A stretch of DNA of 42,056 nucleotides from Phycisphaerales bacterium (lineage in GTDB: Bacteria > Planctomycetota > Phycisphaerae > Phycisphaerales > SM1A02), in NCBI GenBank assembly GCA_012965315.1, contig DTSO01000018.1, forward strand, positions 1-42,056, written 5' to 3'. The stretch's first letter is position 1; each line of letters starts with the position of its first letter. Of the stretch, positions 1-9,373 are shown piece by piece. The notes below the pieces were generated by a model that had not been told where the DNA came from, made no database searches, and saw only the letters and a list, made by a program, of their open reading frames with translations. Made by a program: the position numbers and the translations under genes.

Positions 1-852
1 AAGAGTTTCAGCTTCTGGTTGTATTAGTCTTATATTCCCATCGAGCGATGAGACTTTCGATGCAACCGTTTCACTTTCAGTTGCATCAATAGAACATCGA
101 ACCCAATTAGAATCTATTTTGGTTATCCCACTCACGTTGAGTTGCTCTGCAATCGATGGCGGAGAAACTTCAACAACCAAACTTGGTTTCACAGAACTAA
201 GAGCTTTGAGTTCGCCATCAAAAAGTAATTTGCCTTGATTTATTATTGAGACTGAATCGCATGTTGCTTCAACTTCTGGAAGATGATGCGATGAATAAAT
301 AATTGCAGTTGTCTCAGAGAGTTCGTTGAGCAATGAACGAAATTTTGCATTTTGTGCTGGATCAAATCCACTCGATGGTTCATCTAGGACAAGTAACTTT
401 GGGTTGTGTACCAACGCACTGGCAAGTGAAACTCGCTGTCGATAGCCGCGTGATAAATTTCCGATTGGTTTGAACAACACATCTGAAATATCGCATCGAT
501 CCGCCCAATATGAAATTAACTTGTCACGTTCTTTCTTGTGAATGCCAAACATTGACGCTGTGTATCGTAGATATTCATTTGGAACTAACTCAACTGGAAG
601 CGGAGCACCTTCTGGTACATACCCGAGTAATCGTTTTGCAGCACTTGGATTTGTTGCAAGATCAACACCATCAATTTTGACTCTGCCTGATGTTGTTGCT
701 AACACGCCACAAATCATCCTAATTGTTGTTGATTTACCTGCGCCATTAGGGCCAAGAAGTCCGTGAATTTGCCCAACACGTACATTCAATTCGAGTTGCT
801 TGACGGCTTTGGTTGAACCAAAGGATTTACTAATGTTGAGGACTTGAAGCAT
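1..852 (-). CDS. ABC transporter ATP-binding protein (partial, C-terminus off the left edge)
   Basis: The reverse strand reads from ATG at 852 to the window edge without a stop, giving 284 codons. The start is MLQVLNISKSFGS. A Walker A motif (GPNGAGKST) lies near residues 34-42, followed by the ABC signature LSRGYRQR and the Walker B segment LLVLDEP, with the switch histidine in YSSHHL. The protein would power an ABC-2 type transporter at the inner membrane. The region after the nucleotide-binding domain resembles the C-terminal extension seen in CcmA/GldA/NatA-type ATPases. The permease partner would lie to the left of the window and is not visible, so the substrate is unknown. It is divergent from the GAF-response regulator gene at 1001. 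The family assignment is certain; the cargo is not. Confidence 0.93.
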   Translation of the reverse strand, partial: MLQVLNISKSFGSTKAVKQLELNVRVGQIHGLLGPNGAGKSTTIRMICGVLATTSGRVKIDGVDLATNPSAAKRLLGYVPEGAPLPVELVPNEYLRYTASMFGIHKKERDKLISYWADRCDISDVLFKPIGNLSRGYRQRVSLASALVHNPKLLVLDEPSSGFDPAQNAKFRSLLNELSETTAIIYSSHHLPEVEATCDSVSIINQGKLLFDGELKALSSVKPSLVVEVSPPSIAEQLNVSGITKIDSNWVRCSIDATESETVASKVSSLDGNIRLIQPEAETL

Positions 853-942
853 GTAAAGAGTGGAATCGTACAAAATTGCGTGCTGTTAGAGGGCTTTTTT
901 AGCAAAATGCACTCTTTGTCAAGCCAAAAAGGACAATTCTCC

Positions 943-962
943 GATGCAATCGTGATTGCATC
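943..962. promoter_or_regulatory. Perfect 9-bp inverted repeat in a divergent intergenic region
   Basis: GATGCAATC and GATTGCATC are separated by GT, about 39 bases before the ATG at 1001. The symmetry and its place between two divergent genes fit a regulator-binding site. No T-run follows, so a terminator is less likely. Function is inferred only from position. Confidence 0.35.
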
Positions 963-1000
963 CCTCAAAAATGGGGTTAGTCTATTAGTACAGGATTACC

Positions 1001-2290
1001 ATGGCACACGAGCGAAAACGCCTGCATATCTCATTCGATGTTTCTATCTCTCCTGAGATTAGAGCAGCACTATCTGAACATTTTGAAATTGTGCAGTCAG
1101 GCGAAGAAAATGACCTCAAACTTTCGGGCGGTGGTGAAATGCAATCCAAGATAAATGCCATTTGTGATGCTGGCATCGAGTTAACTCAAATTGATGCTGG
1201 CACCGTGAAATCACTCAACGTTGCGGAACGACTTCGATTGATGGAACAGAAAGTTGTTCGGTATGTTCACGAGCTTTTAGACATGGACAACTTTGAAATC
1301 AGATTGCTCGATCAACGAACTGAAAATTTAGAACTTGTCATCGCAGAAAATTTGTCCCCACTTAAAATCGGCGAAGTGATTCGTGCTAAAGAAAGCGAAA
1401 ATGGAATCTGCGGCAACGTTGCAGCAACTGGAAAAAGTTACATTTGTCCTGACGTATCTAAAGAACCTCTGTACAAACAAGGTCTTGACTCTGCTGCATC
1501 ATCACTTACCGTTCCTCTTTGGATGAATGATAAAATAATTGGCGTGTTTAATGCTGAGTCAAATTCGTTAGACGCTTTTGATGAAACCGATCGCAGACTT
1601 GCTGAAATATTTGGTCGCTATATCGCAAGTGCGATGCACACCCTTGACCTTCTTGTCGTTGAGCGTTACACAACAAACGAACAAGTAGCCAAAACGATTT
1701 TAGATGAGCTTGCCGAACCTCTCAAAGAAATAAATAAACTTGCAACAAACCTCTCTAAAGATAACCCCGCAATTGGGCAAAAAATCTTAGACGCTACAAA
1801 CGCAGTGCAACATCGGCTCGAAGCATGTACTGCAGGACCTCAAACAATTATCGATGCTGACAGAGCGAATTTTATTAAACCAGATAAGGCTATGACTGGC
1901 AAAAATGTACTCATCGCGGATGATGAAGAAACTGTCCGCGAAGGTGTTGAGGCGGTTCTTCTTAAACTTGGGTGCAAAGTTACAGTTTGCATTGACGGTC
2001 TTCAAACAATTGACAAAATAAAAGAAGCACACAGGAAAGACGCGCCTTACGACCTGATTATTTCTGATATTCGCATGCCTGGCTGCAATGGGTATGAAGT
2101 TTTTACTGCGGCCATTGAAATGAGACCAAACCAAGCAGTAGTCCTGATGACTGGCTTTGGCTACGACCCACATCATTCAATAATGCGAGCCAGCCAAGAA
2201 GGAATGCACACCGTACTTTTCAAACCATTTCGAACTGACCAATTAATCGAAATTGTTAAAAAAGCTTGCCGAAAAACTGCCGGCTGTTAG
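1001..2290 (+). CDS. GAF domain + response-regulator receiver protein
   Basis: This 429-residue cytoplasmic signalling protein has a GAF sensor domain at about residues 75-215 and a CheY-like receiver domain at about 300-425. The receiver keeps its acidic pocket (D307, D308), phospho-acceptor D356 (in ISDIRMPG), T384 and K408 (FKPF). No DNA-binding or enzymatic output domain follows, so the output may be protein-protein contact. GAF and receiver are in the unusual order sensor first, receiver last, with a helical linker (about 215-290). No histidine kinase is adjacent; the nearest is the HWE kinase at 14801-16636. The ATG at 1001 has only a weak upstream ribosome-binding sequence. It is followed after 33 bases by prmC. 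Domain calls are secure; the signal is unknown. Confidence 0.88.
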   Translation: MAHERKRLHISFDVSISPEIRAALSEHFEIVQSGEENDLKLSGGGEMQSKINAICDAGIELTQIDAGTVKSLNVAERLRLMEQKVVRYVHELLDMDNFEIRLLDQRTENLELVIAENLSPLKIGEVIRAKESENGICGNVAATGKSYICPDVSKEPLYKQGLDSAASSLTVPLWMNDKIIGVFNAESNSLDAFDETDRRLAEIFGRYIASAMHTLDLLVVERYTTNEQVAKTILDELAEPLKEINKLATNLSKDNPAIGQKILDATNAVQHRLEACTAGPQTIIDADRANFIKPDKAMTGKNVLIADDEETVREGVEAVLLKLGCKVTVCIDGLQTIDKIKEAHRKDAPYDLIISDIRMPGCNGYEVFTAAIEMRPNQAVVLMTGFGYDPHHSIMRASQEGMHTVLFKPFRTDQLIEIVKKACRKTAGC

Positions 2291-2323
2291 TCTTTCCTGC
2301 AAAAAGCAATCTACAATCTGCAG

Positions 2324-3205
2324 GTGGCATCTACAAATACAGAACAATGGACTACTCGTAAACTCCTTGATTGGATGACTGATCACTTTCAAAAATATGC
2401 GATTGAATCGCCAAGGCTCATTTCAGAAATGTTGCTTACACATCTATTTGGTGGGCAACGAATTGACCTTTACGCGAATGTGAATCGGATTGCAACGGAT
2501 GATGAACGTGAAACGCTTAGGTCATATATCAAACGGACTCTAGAACACGAACCAGTTCAATATATCGTTGGGAAAACTTGGTTTTACGGGATGGAATTTT
2601 CCGTCAATTCTTCAACACTCATTCCTCGAACCTGCACCGAGACCATTGTCGAGCAAGCGATGCATTTTGCGACCCAATTTGAAAATATTCCAGTTCGAAT
2701 TGCAGACATAGGAACGGGGTCAGGTTGCATTGCAATTACGATTGCAGCCAATTCCACCGGTGTTGAATTGGTTGCCACAGATGTTTCTACCGAAGCGTTA
2801 ACGCTTGCTAAACTAAATGCAAAAAGTAATGGTGTGGAAGGAGTCATCTCCTTTCTTGAAGGGTCGCTCACCGAGCCACTTTCGACGCTTCAGCCATTTG
2901 AAATCGTTTGCTCAAATCCACCGTATATTCCTGAAAACGAAATGAAACAATTAGACAAAAATGTCGGCGAATGGGAGCCAATTCTTGCGCTTTCTGGCGG
3001 TCAAGACGGGCTTAAATACATTCGCCCACTCCTTGAAAATACTCCAGAATGCCTTGTAAAAGATGGTGTCTTGCTAATTGAAATAGCTACCAGTATTAAA
3101 AATGAAGTTCTAGCATTAGCCGAAGCAAACCCCCACTTTAAGGACCCTAAAATCCTGCGAGATAGGTACGGCGATGACCGCTTTTTAAGAGCCACAAAAT
3201 GCTAA
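2324..3205 (+). CDS. prmC: Release factor glutamine N5-methyltransferase PrmC
   Basis: This 293-residue protein has the PrmC (HemK) architecture: an N-terminal helical domain (about 1-95) and a class I SAM-dependent methyltransferase domain. The SAM-binding glycine loop is ADIGTGSGCIAI (about residues 127-138), and the diagnostic catalytic motif NPPYIPE follows. The family methylates the glutamine of the GGQ motif in peptide-chain release factors RF1 and RF2. The start is GTG at 2324 with only a poor upstream AG-rich sequence. Many bacteria have prfA next to prmC; here it lies between a response regulator and a putA-type gene, so no release-factor gene is adjacent. Length is normal for the family. 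Confidence 0.93.
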   Translation: MASTNTEQWTTRKLLDWMTDHFQKYAIESPRLISEMLLTHLFGGQRIDLYANVNRIATDDERETLRSYIKRTLEHEPVQYIVGKTWFYGMEFSVNSSTLIPRTCTETIVEQAMHFATQFENIPVRIADIGTGSGCIAITIAANSTGVELVATDVSTEALTLAKLNAKSNGVEGVISFLEGSLTEPLSTLQPFEIVCSNPPYIPENEMKQLDKNVGEWEPILALSGGQDGLKYIRPLLENTPECLVKDGVLLIEIATSIKNEVLALAEANPHFKDPKILRDRYGDDRFLRATKC

Positions 3206-3239
3206 CGTAGGCGCTTTACTTCGATAGAATGCACGACCT

Positions 3240-6239
3240 ATGGCATTCTTCAAACGAAAAAATAAACCAACCGCTCCATCAGCCCAGACCTCAATTAATA
3301 CACACAGTGTATTTGACGAAGCGACCGAGAAACGCATTCTCGAAATTGGTGAAAAATTACTTAATCATGCCAGATTGAAAAAGCAGTCTTGGCTATCAAC
3401 TGCTTTTTGGTCGGACAAACTAATGGACTGGGCAATGGAAGATGAAGAATTCAAAATTCAACTCTTTCGTTTTGTTGATACTTTTCCGATGCTCTCTACT
3501 CCAGAGCAAGTACACGAACACCTCGTAGATTACTTAACACAACCAAATGTCAAATTGCCGCCAGGATTAGGAATTGGGCTTAAAGCAGGTGGACTTGCTC
3601 AAGGTACGATGACAAAAACTGTAACTAGTCAAATTACAAAAATGGCGAAGCGATTTATCGCAGGAACTGACGCGGCTTCTGCCCTTCCAGAATTGCAAAC
3701 TATTTGGAAAGAAGGCGTTGCGTTTTCAGTTGACTTGCTCGGAGAAGCTTGTGTTAGTAATGTCGAAGCAGAAGAATACAGACAGCGTTACTTAGACTTA
3801 CTAGTCAACTTGCCAAAAACTGTTTCATCGTGGAAAGAAAACTCGATTCTTGAAAGCGACCACCTTGGTTCGATTCCACGTACAAATATTTCCATTAAAA
3901 TAAGCTCGCTTTTTGCAAACACAGACCCGATTGCACACGATTTATCCGTCGACTCATTATTCGAAGCACTTCGACCCATTCTTGAAGAAGCAGAAAAAAA
4001 TGGAGCCTTCATCAACTTTGACATGGAACAGTTTGAGTATAAAGATTTAACTCTAAATCTGTTTATGAAGTGTTGTGATGAAATTAATTTCACTGCAGGT
4101 ATTGCAATGCAAGCATATTTACGAAGTGGTGATGATGACGCGAAGAAAATTATTGAATGGTCTATACGAACGGGAAGAGTTGTAACAGTTCGTCTTGTCA
4201 AAGGCGCATACTGGGATTACGAAACTATTCACGCTGAAGAAATGGGATGGCCTGTACCAGTCTGGAGTCGAAAAGTAGATACTGACGCTTGCTTTGAACG
4301 AATGGCAGCACTCTTCATCGAATCTACGCCAAAAACACAAGGCGTAGGCGGAATTAAACTTGCCCTTGGCTCACATAATATTCGCTCGATTGCAGCCGCG
4401 CTTGCCCTGCTAGAAAAAAATGACTTACCCGTCGAAGCACTCGAAATACAAATGCTTCGAGGTATGGCAGATCAGTTAAAAGCTGGCGTTCTCGAAGAAG
4501 GTTTACGGTTAAGGGAATATGTCCCCGTCGGTGAAATGATTCCGGGTATGGCGTACCTCGTGCGTAGACTTCTTGAAAATACTTCGAACGAGTCTTGGCT
4601 ACGAAGTAGTTTCGTAGACGATGCAAACACATCCGTTTTACTTGCCTCGCCACATATTCAACATTCTGAAAAAGACCCGGGAATTTTACGAATTCAGGAA
4701 GCACCCGAACGTCACCATCTTTCGCCTGCAGTAAATGGAGTTGGAAATGGAAGACCATTCTTCACCGAATCGTACCGCGATTTTTCAATAGTAAAAGAAC
4801 GAGATGATTTTGCTACAGCAATCGCAGCATCAAAAATACCTGAAGTTAAACGTTTGAAAACAAAAGAAGAAATTGAATTACTCATCGCAATAGCACACGA
4901 TGCATTCCCCGCATGGCGTGATGAAGACCCACTTGTTCGTTCAGAAGTTTTGGTGAAGGCCGCAGACTTAATGCGACAAAGGCGCGATGAACTTTGCGGT
5001 GTTGTCATGCAAGAAGCAGGGAAAACATGGCGCGAAGCAGACGGTGAAGTTTGTGAAGCAATCGATTTCTGTGACTACTACGCACGAATGGCACCACCGC
5101 TCTTTGAATATGAACGACTTGGTGAATTTATTGGCGAACTTGACCAACAGTTCTATCAACCTCGTGGGGTATGCGCGGTAATCAGCCCTTGGAATTTCCC
5201 CTCGGCGATTTGCTGTGGAATGACTGTCGCAGCTCTCGTTACTGGCAATACGGTACTTGTAAAACCTGCAGGTCAAACTGTTGGCATTGCAAAACTAATT
5301 TGTGAAATACTTTGGGAAGCGGGTGCTCCAAAAGATGTATTACACTTTGTTGCTGGACCAGGCTCAATTATTGGTTCAGCGATGGTACGCGACCCACGTG
5401 TTGCAGTCATCGCATTCACCGGATCAAAAGGTGTTGGCTTAGATATTCTTGAAGCCGCGGGACAGGTTCCTCCAAACCAACCATTTGTTAAAAAGGTGGT
5501 TTGTGAAATGGGTGGCAAGAACGCAATTATCATTGATGCTTCTGCTGATCTTGACGAGGCTGTTCTTGGTGTCCGCCAAAGCGCATTTGGATACCAAGGT
5601 CAAAAATGCTCCGCTTGCAGCCGAGTAATCGTTGTCGATTCTGCACACGATTTATTTTTAGAACGATTGATTGAATCAACAAGAACCCTGGTTATTGGTG
5701 ACGTTATGGAACCTGGAACAGATGTGGGCCCTGTAATTGATGCAGGAGCGGCTGCAGAAATTAAACGATATATAGAAATTGGAAAATCCGAAGGCAAACT
5801 TGAACTTGCACAACCAGTGCCTGAAGGTCTTGAAGATAAAACAGGACGCGATTACATCGCCCCACATATTTTCTCTGGCATCACTCGCGATCATGTAATC
5901 GCTCAAGAAGAAATATTTGGTCCAGTGCTCGCCGTTATGCGCGTGAAGGATTTTGACGAAGCACTCGAAGTAGCAAATTCAACCGAATACAAATTAACTG
6001 GTGCTGTATTCAGTCGAAAACCTTCTAACCTTGAAAAGGCGCGCCGTGAATTCCGCGTTGGCAATCTTTACCTCAACCGTGGCTCAACTGGTGCGCTTGT
6101 TGGAAGACAACCATTCGGTGGTTTTGGAATGTCAGGCGTTGGCTCTAAAGCTGGTGGTTGCGACTATCTACTACAATTTGTTGAACCTCGAGCAATTTGC
6201 GAAAATACGATGCGCCGTGGGTTTGCGCCTGGTTTATAA
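3240..6239 (+). CDS. putA: Bifunctional proline dehydrogenase / L-glutamate gamma-semialdehyde dehydrogenase
   Basis: This 999-residue protein fuses the two enzymes of proline catabolism. Proline dehydrogenase, an FAD TIM barrel, spans about residues 110-460, with motifs such as RLVKGAYWDYE and FDMEQFEYKDLT. An NAD-dependent aldehyde dehydrogenase spans about 510-990. Catalytic residues are visible in the second half: E756 (EMGGK) and nucleophile C790 (GQKCSACSR), plus the coenzyme motif FTGSKGVG. Together they would oxidise proline to glutamate. There is no N-terminal ribbon-helix-helix domain, so this is the short form without self-repression. The ATG at 3240 follows prmC by 34 bases. Its 3' end overlaps the convergent antiporter gene by 6 bases. 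Confidence 0.95.
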   Translation: MAFFKRKNKPTAPSAQTSINTHSVFDEATEKRILEIGEKLLNHARLKKQSWLSTAFWSDKLMDWAMEDEEFKIQLFRFVDTFPMLSTPEQVHEHLVDYLTQPNVKLPPGLGIGLKAGGLAQGTMTKTVTSQITKMAKRFIAGTDAASALPELQTIWKEGVAFSVDLLGEACVSNVEAEEYRQRYLDLLVNLPKTVSSWKENSILESDHLGSIPRTNISIKISSLFANTDPIAHDLSVDSLFEALRPILEEAEKNGAFINFDMEQFEYKDLTLNLFMKCCDEINFTAGIAMQAYLRSGDDDAKKIIEWSIRTGRVVTVRLVKGAYWDYETIHAEEMGWPVPVWSRKVDTDACFERMAALFIESTPKTQGVGGIKLALGSHNIRSIAAALALLEKNDLPVEALEIQMLRGMADQLKAGVLEEGLRLREYVPVGEMIPGMAYLVRRLLENTSNESWLRSSFVDDANTSVLLASPHIQHSEKDPGILRIQEAPERHHLSPAVNGVGNGRPFFTESYRDFSIVKERDDFATAIAASKIPEVKRLKTKEEIELLIAIAHDAFPAWRDEDPLVRSEVLVKAADLMRQRRDELCGVVMQEAGKTWREADGEVCEAIDFCDYYARMAPPLFEYERLGEFIGELDQQFYQPRGVCAVISPWNFPSAICCGMTVAALVTGNTVLVKPAGQTVGIAKLICEILWEAGAPKDVLHFVAGPGSIIGSAMVRDPRVAVIAFTGSKGVGLDILEAAGQVPPNQPFVKKVVCEMGGKNAIIIDASADLDEAVLGVRQSAFGYQGQKCSACSRVIVVDSAHDLFLERLIESTRTLVIGDVMEPGTDVGPVIDAGAAAEIKRYIEIGKSEGKLELAQPVPEGLEDKTGRDYIAPHIFSGITRDHVIAQEEIFGPVLAVMRVKDFDEALEVANSTEYKLTGAVFSRKPSNLEKARREFRVGNLYLNRGSTGALVGRQPFGGFGMSGVGSKAGGCDYLLQFVEPRAICENTMRRGFAPGL

Positions 6240-7886
6240 ACCAATTTTTTGTAATGTTTCTTTAGAAATTGAATCTCCAACGCATTTTTCTTCGTCAACT
6301 ACGATGTCTGCACCAGAGTCTTCCAAATGCTTTGCGTGAATTGAGTATCTCGCCCTTGCAATAATTTGAATTGAAGGTGCAAAGGTTCTGGCTTGCTGAA
6401 TTATTTGCGACGCTGCTCGGTGATCTGGCAAAGTACACACGAGCAACTTCGCAGAGCGAATTCCTGCATGTTCCAGTATTTCTCTTCGCTGTGCGTTCCC
6501 TAGAATCGAGAGCGCCCCATCTATTTTTGCTTGATTCACCCCGACCGGTCCCATGTCAATAACGAGTACTTGCTGGCCAGACTCAATCAGTTCTGCTACT
6601 ACTTTCCTTCCCGAAACACCATACCCAATAATCACAACGTGATTTTGAATTGTATTAAATTCATCGCTTAATTCAAGCGATACATCGCCTCCAAGAAAAG
6701 TATCCACCGTCTTTGCAATTGGTCGAGATTTCGTAATGAGGAATGGCGATAGTAAAAGCGTTATCAAAGATGAACTTATTAATAGTTGAAACAAGTTATC
6801 GCTTAGTAAATCAGAATTCATCGCTTCTGCACCAATTACGAAACTAAATTCACCGATTTGCGCTAAACACAATCCCGCAGCAATCGAGACTCGCCTTGGT
6901 TGTTTCAGCGCCATAGCGAGTAACCAAACGATTGTCGATTTCCCTATGACTATGCCCACCACTACGCCGATTGTCCAAAGCCAATGGTAAGACTCAATAA
7001 GCCATGACAAATCTGCGAGCATTCCAGTACATGCGAAGAACAGTGTCAAAAATATATAACGTAGAGGTGCCATATCACCACGAACCTGTGATGCAAACGG
7101 AGTCCCCGCTAAAATTAATCCGGCAATAAATGCTCCAAGTGCAGGGGACATATTTAATTCCTCTGCAAACCACATTGCAGAAAGTGCCGTCACTAGCCCT
7201 AAAATAACTGGAAATTCATTTGAACGACGAATAAGCGCTGCCCCGAAAAATTTAGGTAAAACTAAAAGCCCAATCAACAAAATAACTACAAATAGAACTA
7301 CAAGTTTCGCGCCAGCGGTCCCTACTTGAGCAACTAAAGCAGATTCTTCGGGTCGTTCATGAAGAAATGCTACAAGAAGCATAAGCGGGACGATTGCTAA
7401 ATCTTGTACAAGCAAAACACTAAAGGTAAGGCGTCCATGCGGTGCATCAAGTTCACTTCTGTCTTGTAATACTCTCGAAACAACAGCTGTTGAACTTAGC
7501 GCTGCCATCGAACCAACAATAAGTGCGGATTGGTAGCTCTCTCCGAACAATTTAGTGATTGCATAACCAAGAGCCCCAGTAAGCAACACTTGCAAAACGC
7601 CAATCCCCATACCCCTTCCGAGGAGTTGCTTTAAACGTTGTCCGTTAACTTCCAGACCGATAGTAAAAAGTAATAATGCAACACCAATTTCTGCAATTGA
7701 AACGATCGTCTTCTCATCAGATGCAACCCATCCCAACATTGATGGACCAATGAGTGTACCCGCAACTAAATATCCAACAATTCCACTAAAACCAAATTTT
7801 TCAGCAAGAATTCCTAAGAACACAGCGACACTGAGTAAAACCGTTATGTCTCCAACAATATGCCAAAACTCCATTCTCTCTATCAT
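6234..7886 (-). CDS. CPA2-family monovalent cation:proton antiporter with TrkA-N (RCK) domain
   Basis: This 550-residue inner-membrane protein carries an N-terminal Na/H exchanger domain of about 12 hydrophobic segments (residues about 5-390). A C-terminal Rossmann RCK_N/TrkA-N domain follows (about 412-545), with the nucleotide-binding signature GYGVSGRKV and the acidic residue after beta-2 (VIDMG). It is KefB/KefC-like and would exchange K+ or Na+ for protons with NAD(H)-dependent gating. No KefF/KefG partner is adjacent, so glutathione-gated KefC function cannot be claimed. The first ATG (7886) lies inside a 16-bp palindrome; a second in-frame ATG at 7874 directly after AGAGAGA is an alternative start. 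The gene is convergent with putA and divergent from the TauE gene. Confidence 0.9.
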   Translation of the reverse strand: MIERMEFWHIVGDITVLLSVAVFLGILAEKFGFSGIVGYLVAGTLIGPSMLGWVASDEKTIVSIAEIGVALLLFTIGLEVNGQRLKQLLGRGMGIGVLQVLLTGALGYAITKLFGESYQSALIVGSMAALSSTAVVSRVLQDRSELDAPHGRLTFSVLLVQDLAIVPLMLLVAFLHERPEESALVAQVGTAGAKLVVLFVVILLIGLLVLPKFFGAALIRRSNEFPVILGLVTALSAMWFAEELNMSPALGAFIAGLILAGTPFASQVRGDMAPLRYIFLTLFFACTGMLADLSWLIESYHWLWTIGVVVGIVIGKSTIVWLLAMALKQPRRVSIAAGLCLAQIGEFSFVIGAEAMNSDLLSDNLFQLLISSSLITLLLSPFLITKSRPIAKTVDTFLGGDVSLELSDEFNTIQNHVVIIGYGVSGRKVVAELIESGQQVLVIDMGPVGVNQAKIDGALSILGNAQRREILEHAGIRSAKLLVCTLPDHRAASQIIQQARTFAPSIQIIARARYSIHAKHLEDSGADIVVDEEKCVGDSISKETLQKIGL

Positions 7887-7897
7887 ACATGTATGAT
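7882..7897. promoter_or_regulatory. Perfect 16-bp palindrome covering both divergent start codons
   Basis: ATCATACATGTATGAT is perfectly self-complementary. It contains the longest possible ATG starts of the antiporter (7886, reverse) and the TauE permease (7889, forward). If both proteins start at their next ATG (7874 and 7904), the palindrome would sit in the short shared leader. It is a candidate operator for joint control; no binding protein is identifiable. Confidence 0.4.
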
Positions 7898-8692
7898 GGG
7901 GGGATGGATTTTATTATGTTTGTTGTGCTTGGGATTTTCGCTGGAACCCTCGGCGGATTACTCGGTATTGGCGGCTCAGTCATAATGATTCCAGCGTTGC
8001 TTTTTTTCATTCCAGATATGACAATACACCTAGCACAAGCAATCGCCATGACCGTCAACCCAGCAGTTGCAATTTCATCTGCAGCAAAACATCAGCACAA
8101 TTTGAATGTGTCGTGGAAAGCTGTTTGGAGAGTCATCCCGCTTTCGTTGGTCTGTATAAGCGCTGCAGCGTGGTTTAGTAATTCAATAAATGGTGCTTGG
8201 CTTGAATTTAGTTTTGCATTATTTTTGATTTGGGTATTCTGGGATCAAATCTCTTGTTTCGTAAACAAAAATTCGAAAGAACAAGTCCAAGGCAAACAAA
8301 CCTCCCTCTTTCGATTCGGTTTAACCGGTGGAATTACTGGAACAGTTTCTGGGCTTCTTGGAATTGGTGGAGGCTTAGTTCAAGTTCCTCTATTAAATCG
8401 CGTTTGCTCTTTGCCAATAAAAAGGGCGATTGGCACTTCATCTGCAATAATGTTCGTAACTGCGATTGTTGGTGCAACTGTAAAAGATCTATCACTTCAA
8501 GATGTAGAAAACGGTGGATTAACCGCCATATTATTTGCAGCACAAATTATCCCAGGTGCACTCGTTGGCGGATTGCTCGGAGCAAAACTCACAAATGCTC
8601 TTCCAAGCAAAACCATACGATTTGTCTTTGCGATTCTTGTAGCACTCGCTTCGTACAAACTATTCAGTGCGTCGATTCCAGTTCTATTTTGA
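7889..8692 (+). CDS. TauE/SafE family sulfite-exporter-like permease
   Basis: This 267-residue polytopic membrane protein has the repeated TauE/SafE signatures: GGLLGIGGSVIMIP near the N-terminus and GLLGIGGGLVQVP near the middle, each preceded by a hydrophobic helix. About eight transmembrane segments are visible. The family moves organic or inorganic anions such as sulfite, sulfoacetate or taurine breakdown products; substrate cannot be read from sequence. The first ATG is at 7889, but the fifth codon after it, ATG at 7904, directly follows a GGGGGG run that could act as a ribosome-binding site and gives MDFIMFVVLG, so 7904 may be the real start. Only 2 bases separate the two longest divergent frames. 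The end overlaps the convergent plsC by 9 bases. Confidence 0.87.
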   Translation: MYDGGMDFIMFVVLGIFAGTLGGLLGIGGSVIMIPALLFFIPDMTIHLAQAIAMTVNPAVAISSAAKHQHNLNVSWKAVWRVIPLSLVCISAAAWFSNSINGAWLEFSFALFLIWVFWDQISCFVNKNSKEQVQGKQTSLFRFGLTGGITGTVSGLLGIGGGLVQVPLLNRVCSLPIKRAIGTSSAIMFVTAIVGATVKDLSLQDVENGGLTAILFAAQIIPGALVGGLLGAKLTNALPSKTIRFVFAILVALASYKLFSASIPVLF

Positions 8693-9373
8693 TCGTTTTT
8701 TAATGTTCTCTTTACATTGAAGCATGAGTAATTCTATTTTTGAACGAACAAAAGCAGTTCCAACTTGTTCTCCCATTTCAAGAAGTGACTCTGCACTCAT
8801 CGCCTCTCCAGCCATTGCTTCAATACATCCTCGAAGTTTTGGCTTCGAACCCATGGGATATGCATCGAAAGCGCCGTCAATCCCGACTGGTAATACCATT
8901 GCCTTGCTTTTCTTTAGCAACAACCAAAATCCTCGTTGGAATTCTCCCATCTCACCAGTTTGCGTGCGCGTTCCTTCAGGAAAAATCATAACGCAACGCC
9001 CAGCTGCAAGTTCTTGAAGAGCTTTTTTAATTGCAACCAAGTCACTCTCTCCACGCTTAATTGAAATAACTCCAAATGCACTTATGTATGAGCCAAGTAG
9101 TTTTGATTCAAGAAGTGTACTTCTTGCGATGCCCTTCGATGGACGATCTGAAATTACTGCGCCAATAATCGGCGGGTCAAAATTTGATTGGTGATTAGCA
9201 ACAAAAATGATTGGTCCTGTCCTCGGAACAAATTCCCTACCCGAACATCGAAGACCATAAATAATACGAAATGATATTTTCATAACCCAAATCATAAATG
9301 TCCACCAAAATAAAATTCGGTAAGCACTTAAACCTGGAGCTCTTCTACGAAGTTGGAATTTCGAGAACATCAT
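8684..9373 (-). CDS. plsC: 1-acyl-sn-glycerol-3-phosphate acyltransferase (PlsC-like)
   Basis: This 229-residue membrane-associated acyltransferase transfers an acyl chain to lysophosphatidic acid in phospholipid synthesis. The catalytic block I is NHQSNFDP (H and D of HX4D), and the glycerol-phosphate binding block FPEGTRTQ follows. An N-terminal hydrophobic segment (about 18-40) would anchor it. It starts with ATG overlapping the stop of cmk by 4 bases (ATGA), showing translational coupling; cmk-plsC pairs are common in bacteria. Exact acyl acceptor is inferred from the family. C-terminus is lysine-rich (KENIKKRSK). Confidence 0.9.
   Translation of the reverse strand: MMFSKFQLRRRAPGLSAYRILFWWTFMIWVMKISFRIIYGLRCSGREFVPRTGPIIFVANHQSNFDPPIIGAVISDRPSKGIARSTLLESKLLGSYISAFGVISIKRGESDLVAIKKALQELAAGRCVMIFPEGTRTQTGEMGEFQRGFWLLLKKSKAMVLPVGIDGAFDAYPMGSKPKLRGCIEAMAGEAMSAESLLEMGEQVGTAFVRSKIELLMLQCKENIKKRSK

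Noticed and set aside
8230-8703. 157-residue forward frame
   Set aside because: Frame-shifted shadow of the TauE permease; W/N/S-rich with no domain look.
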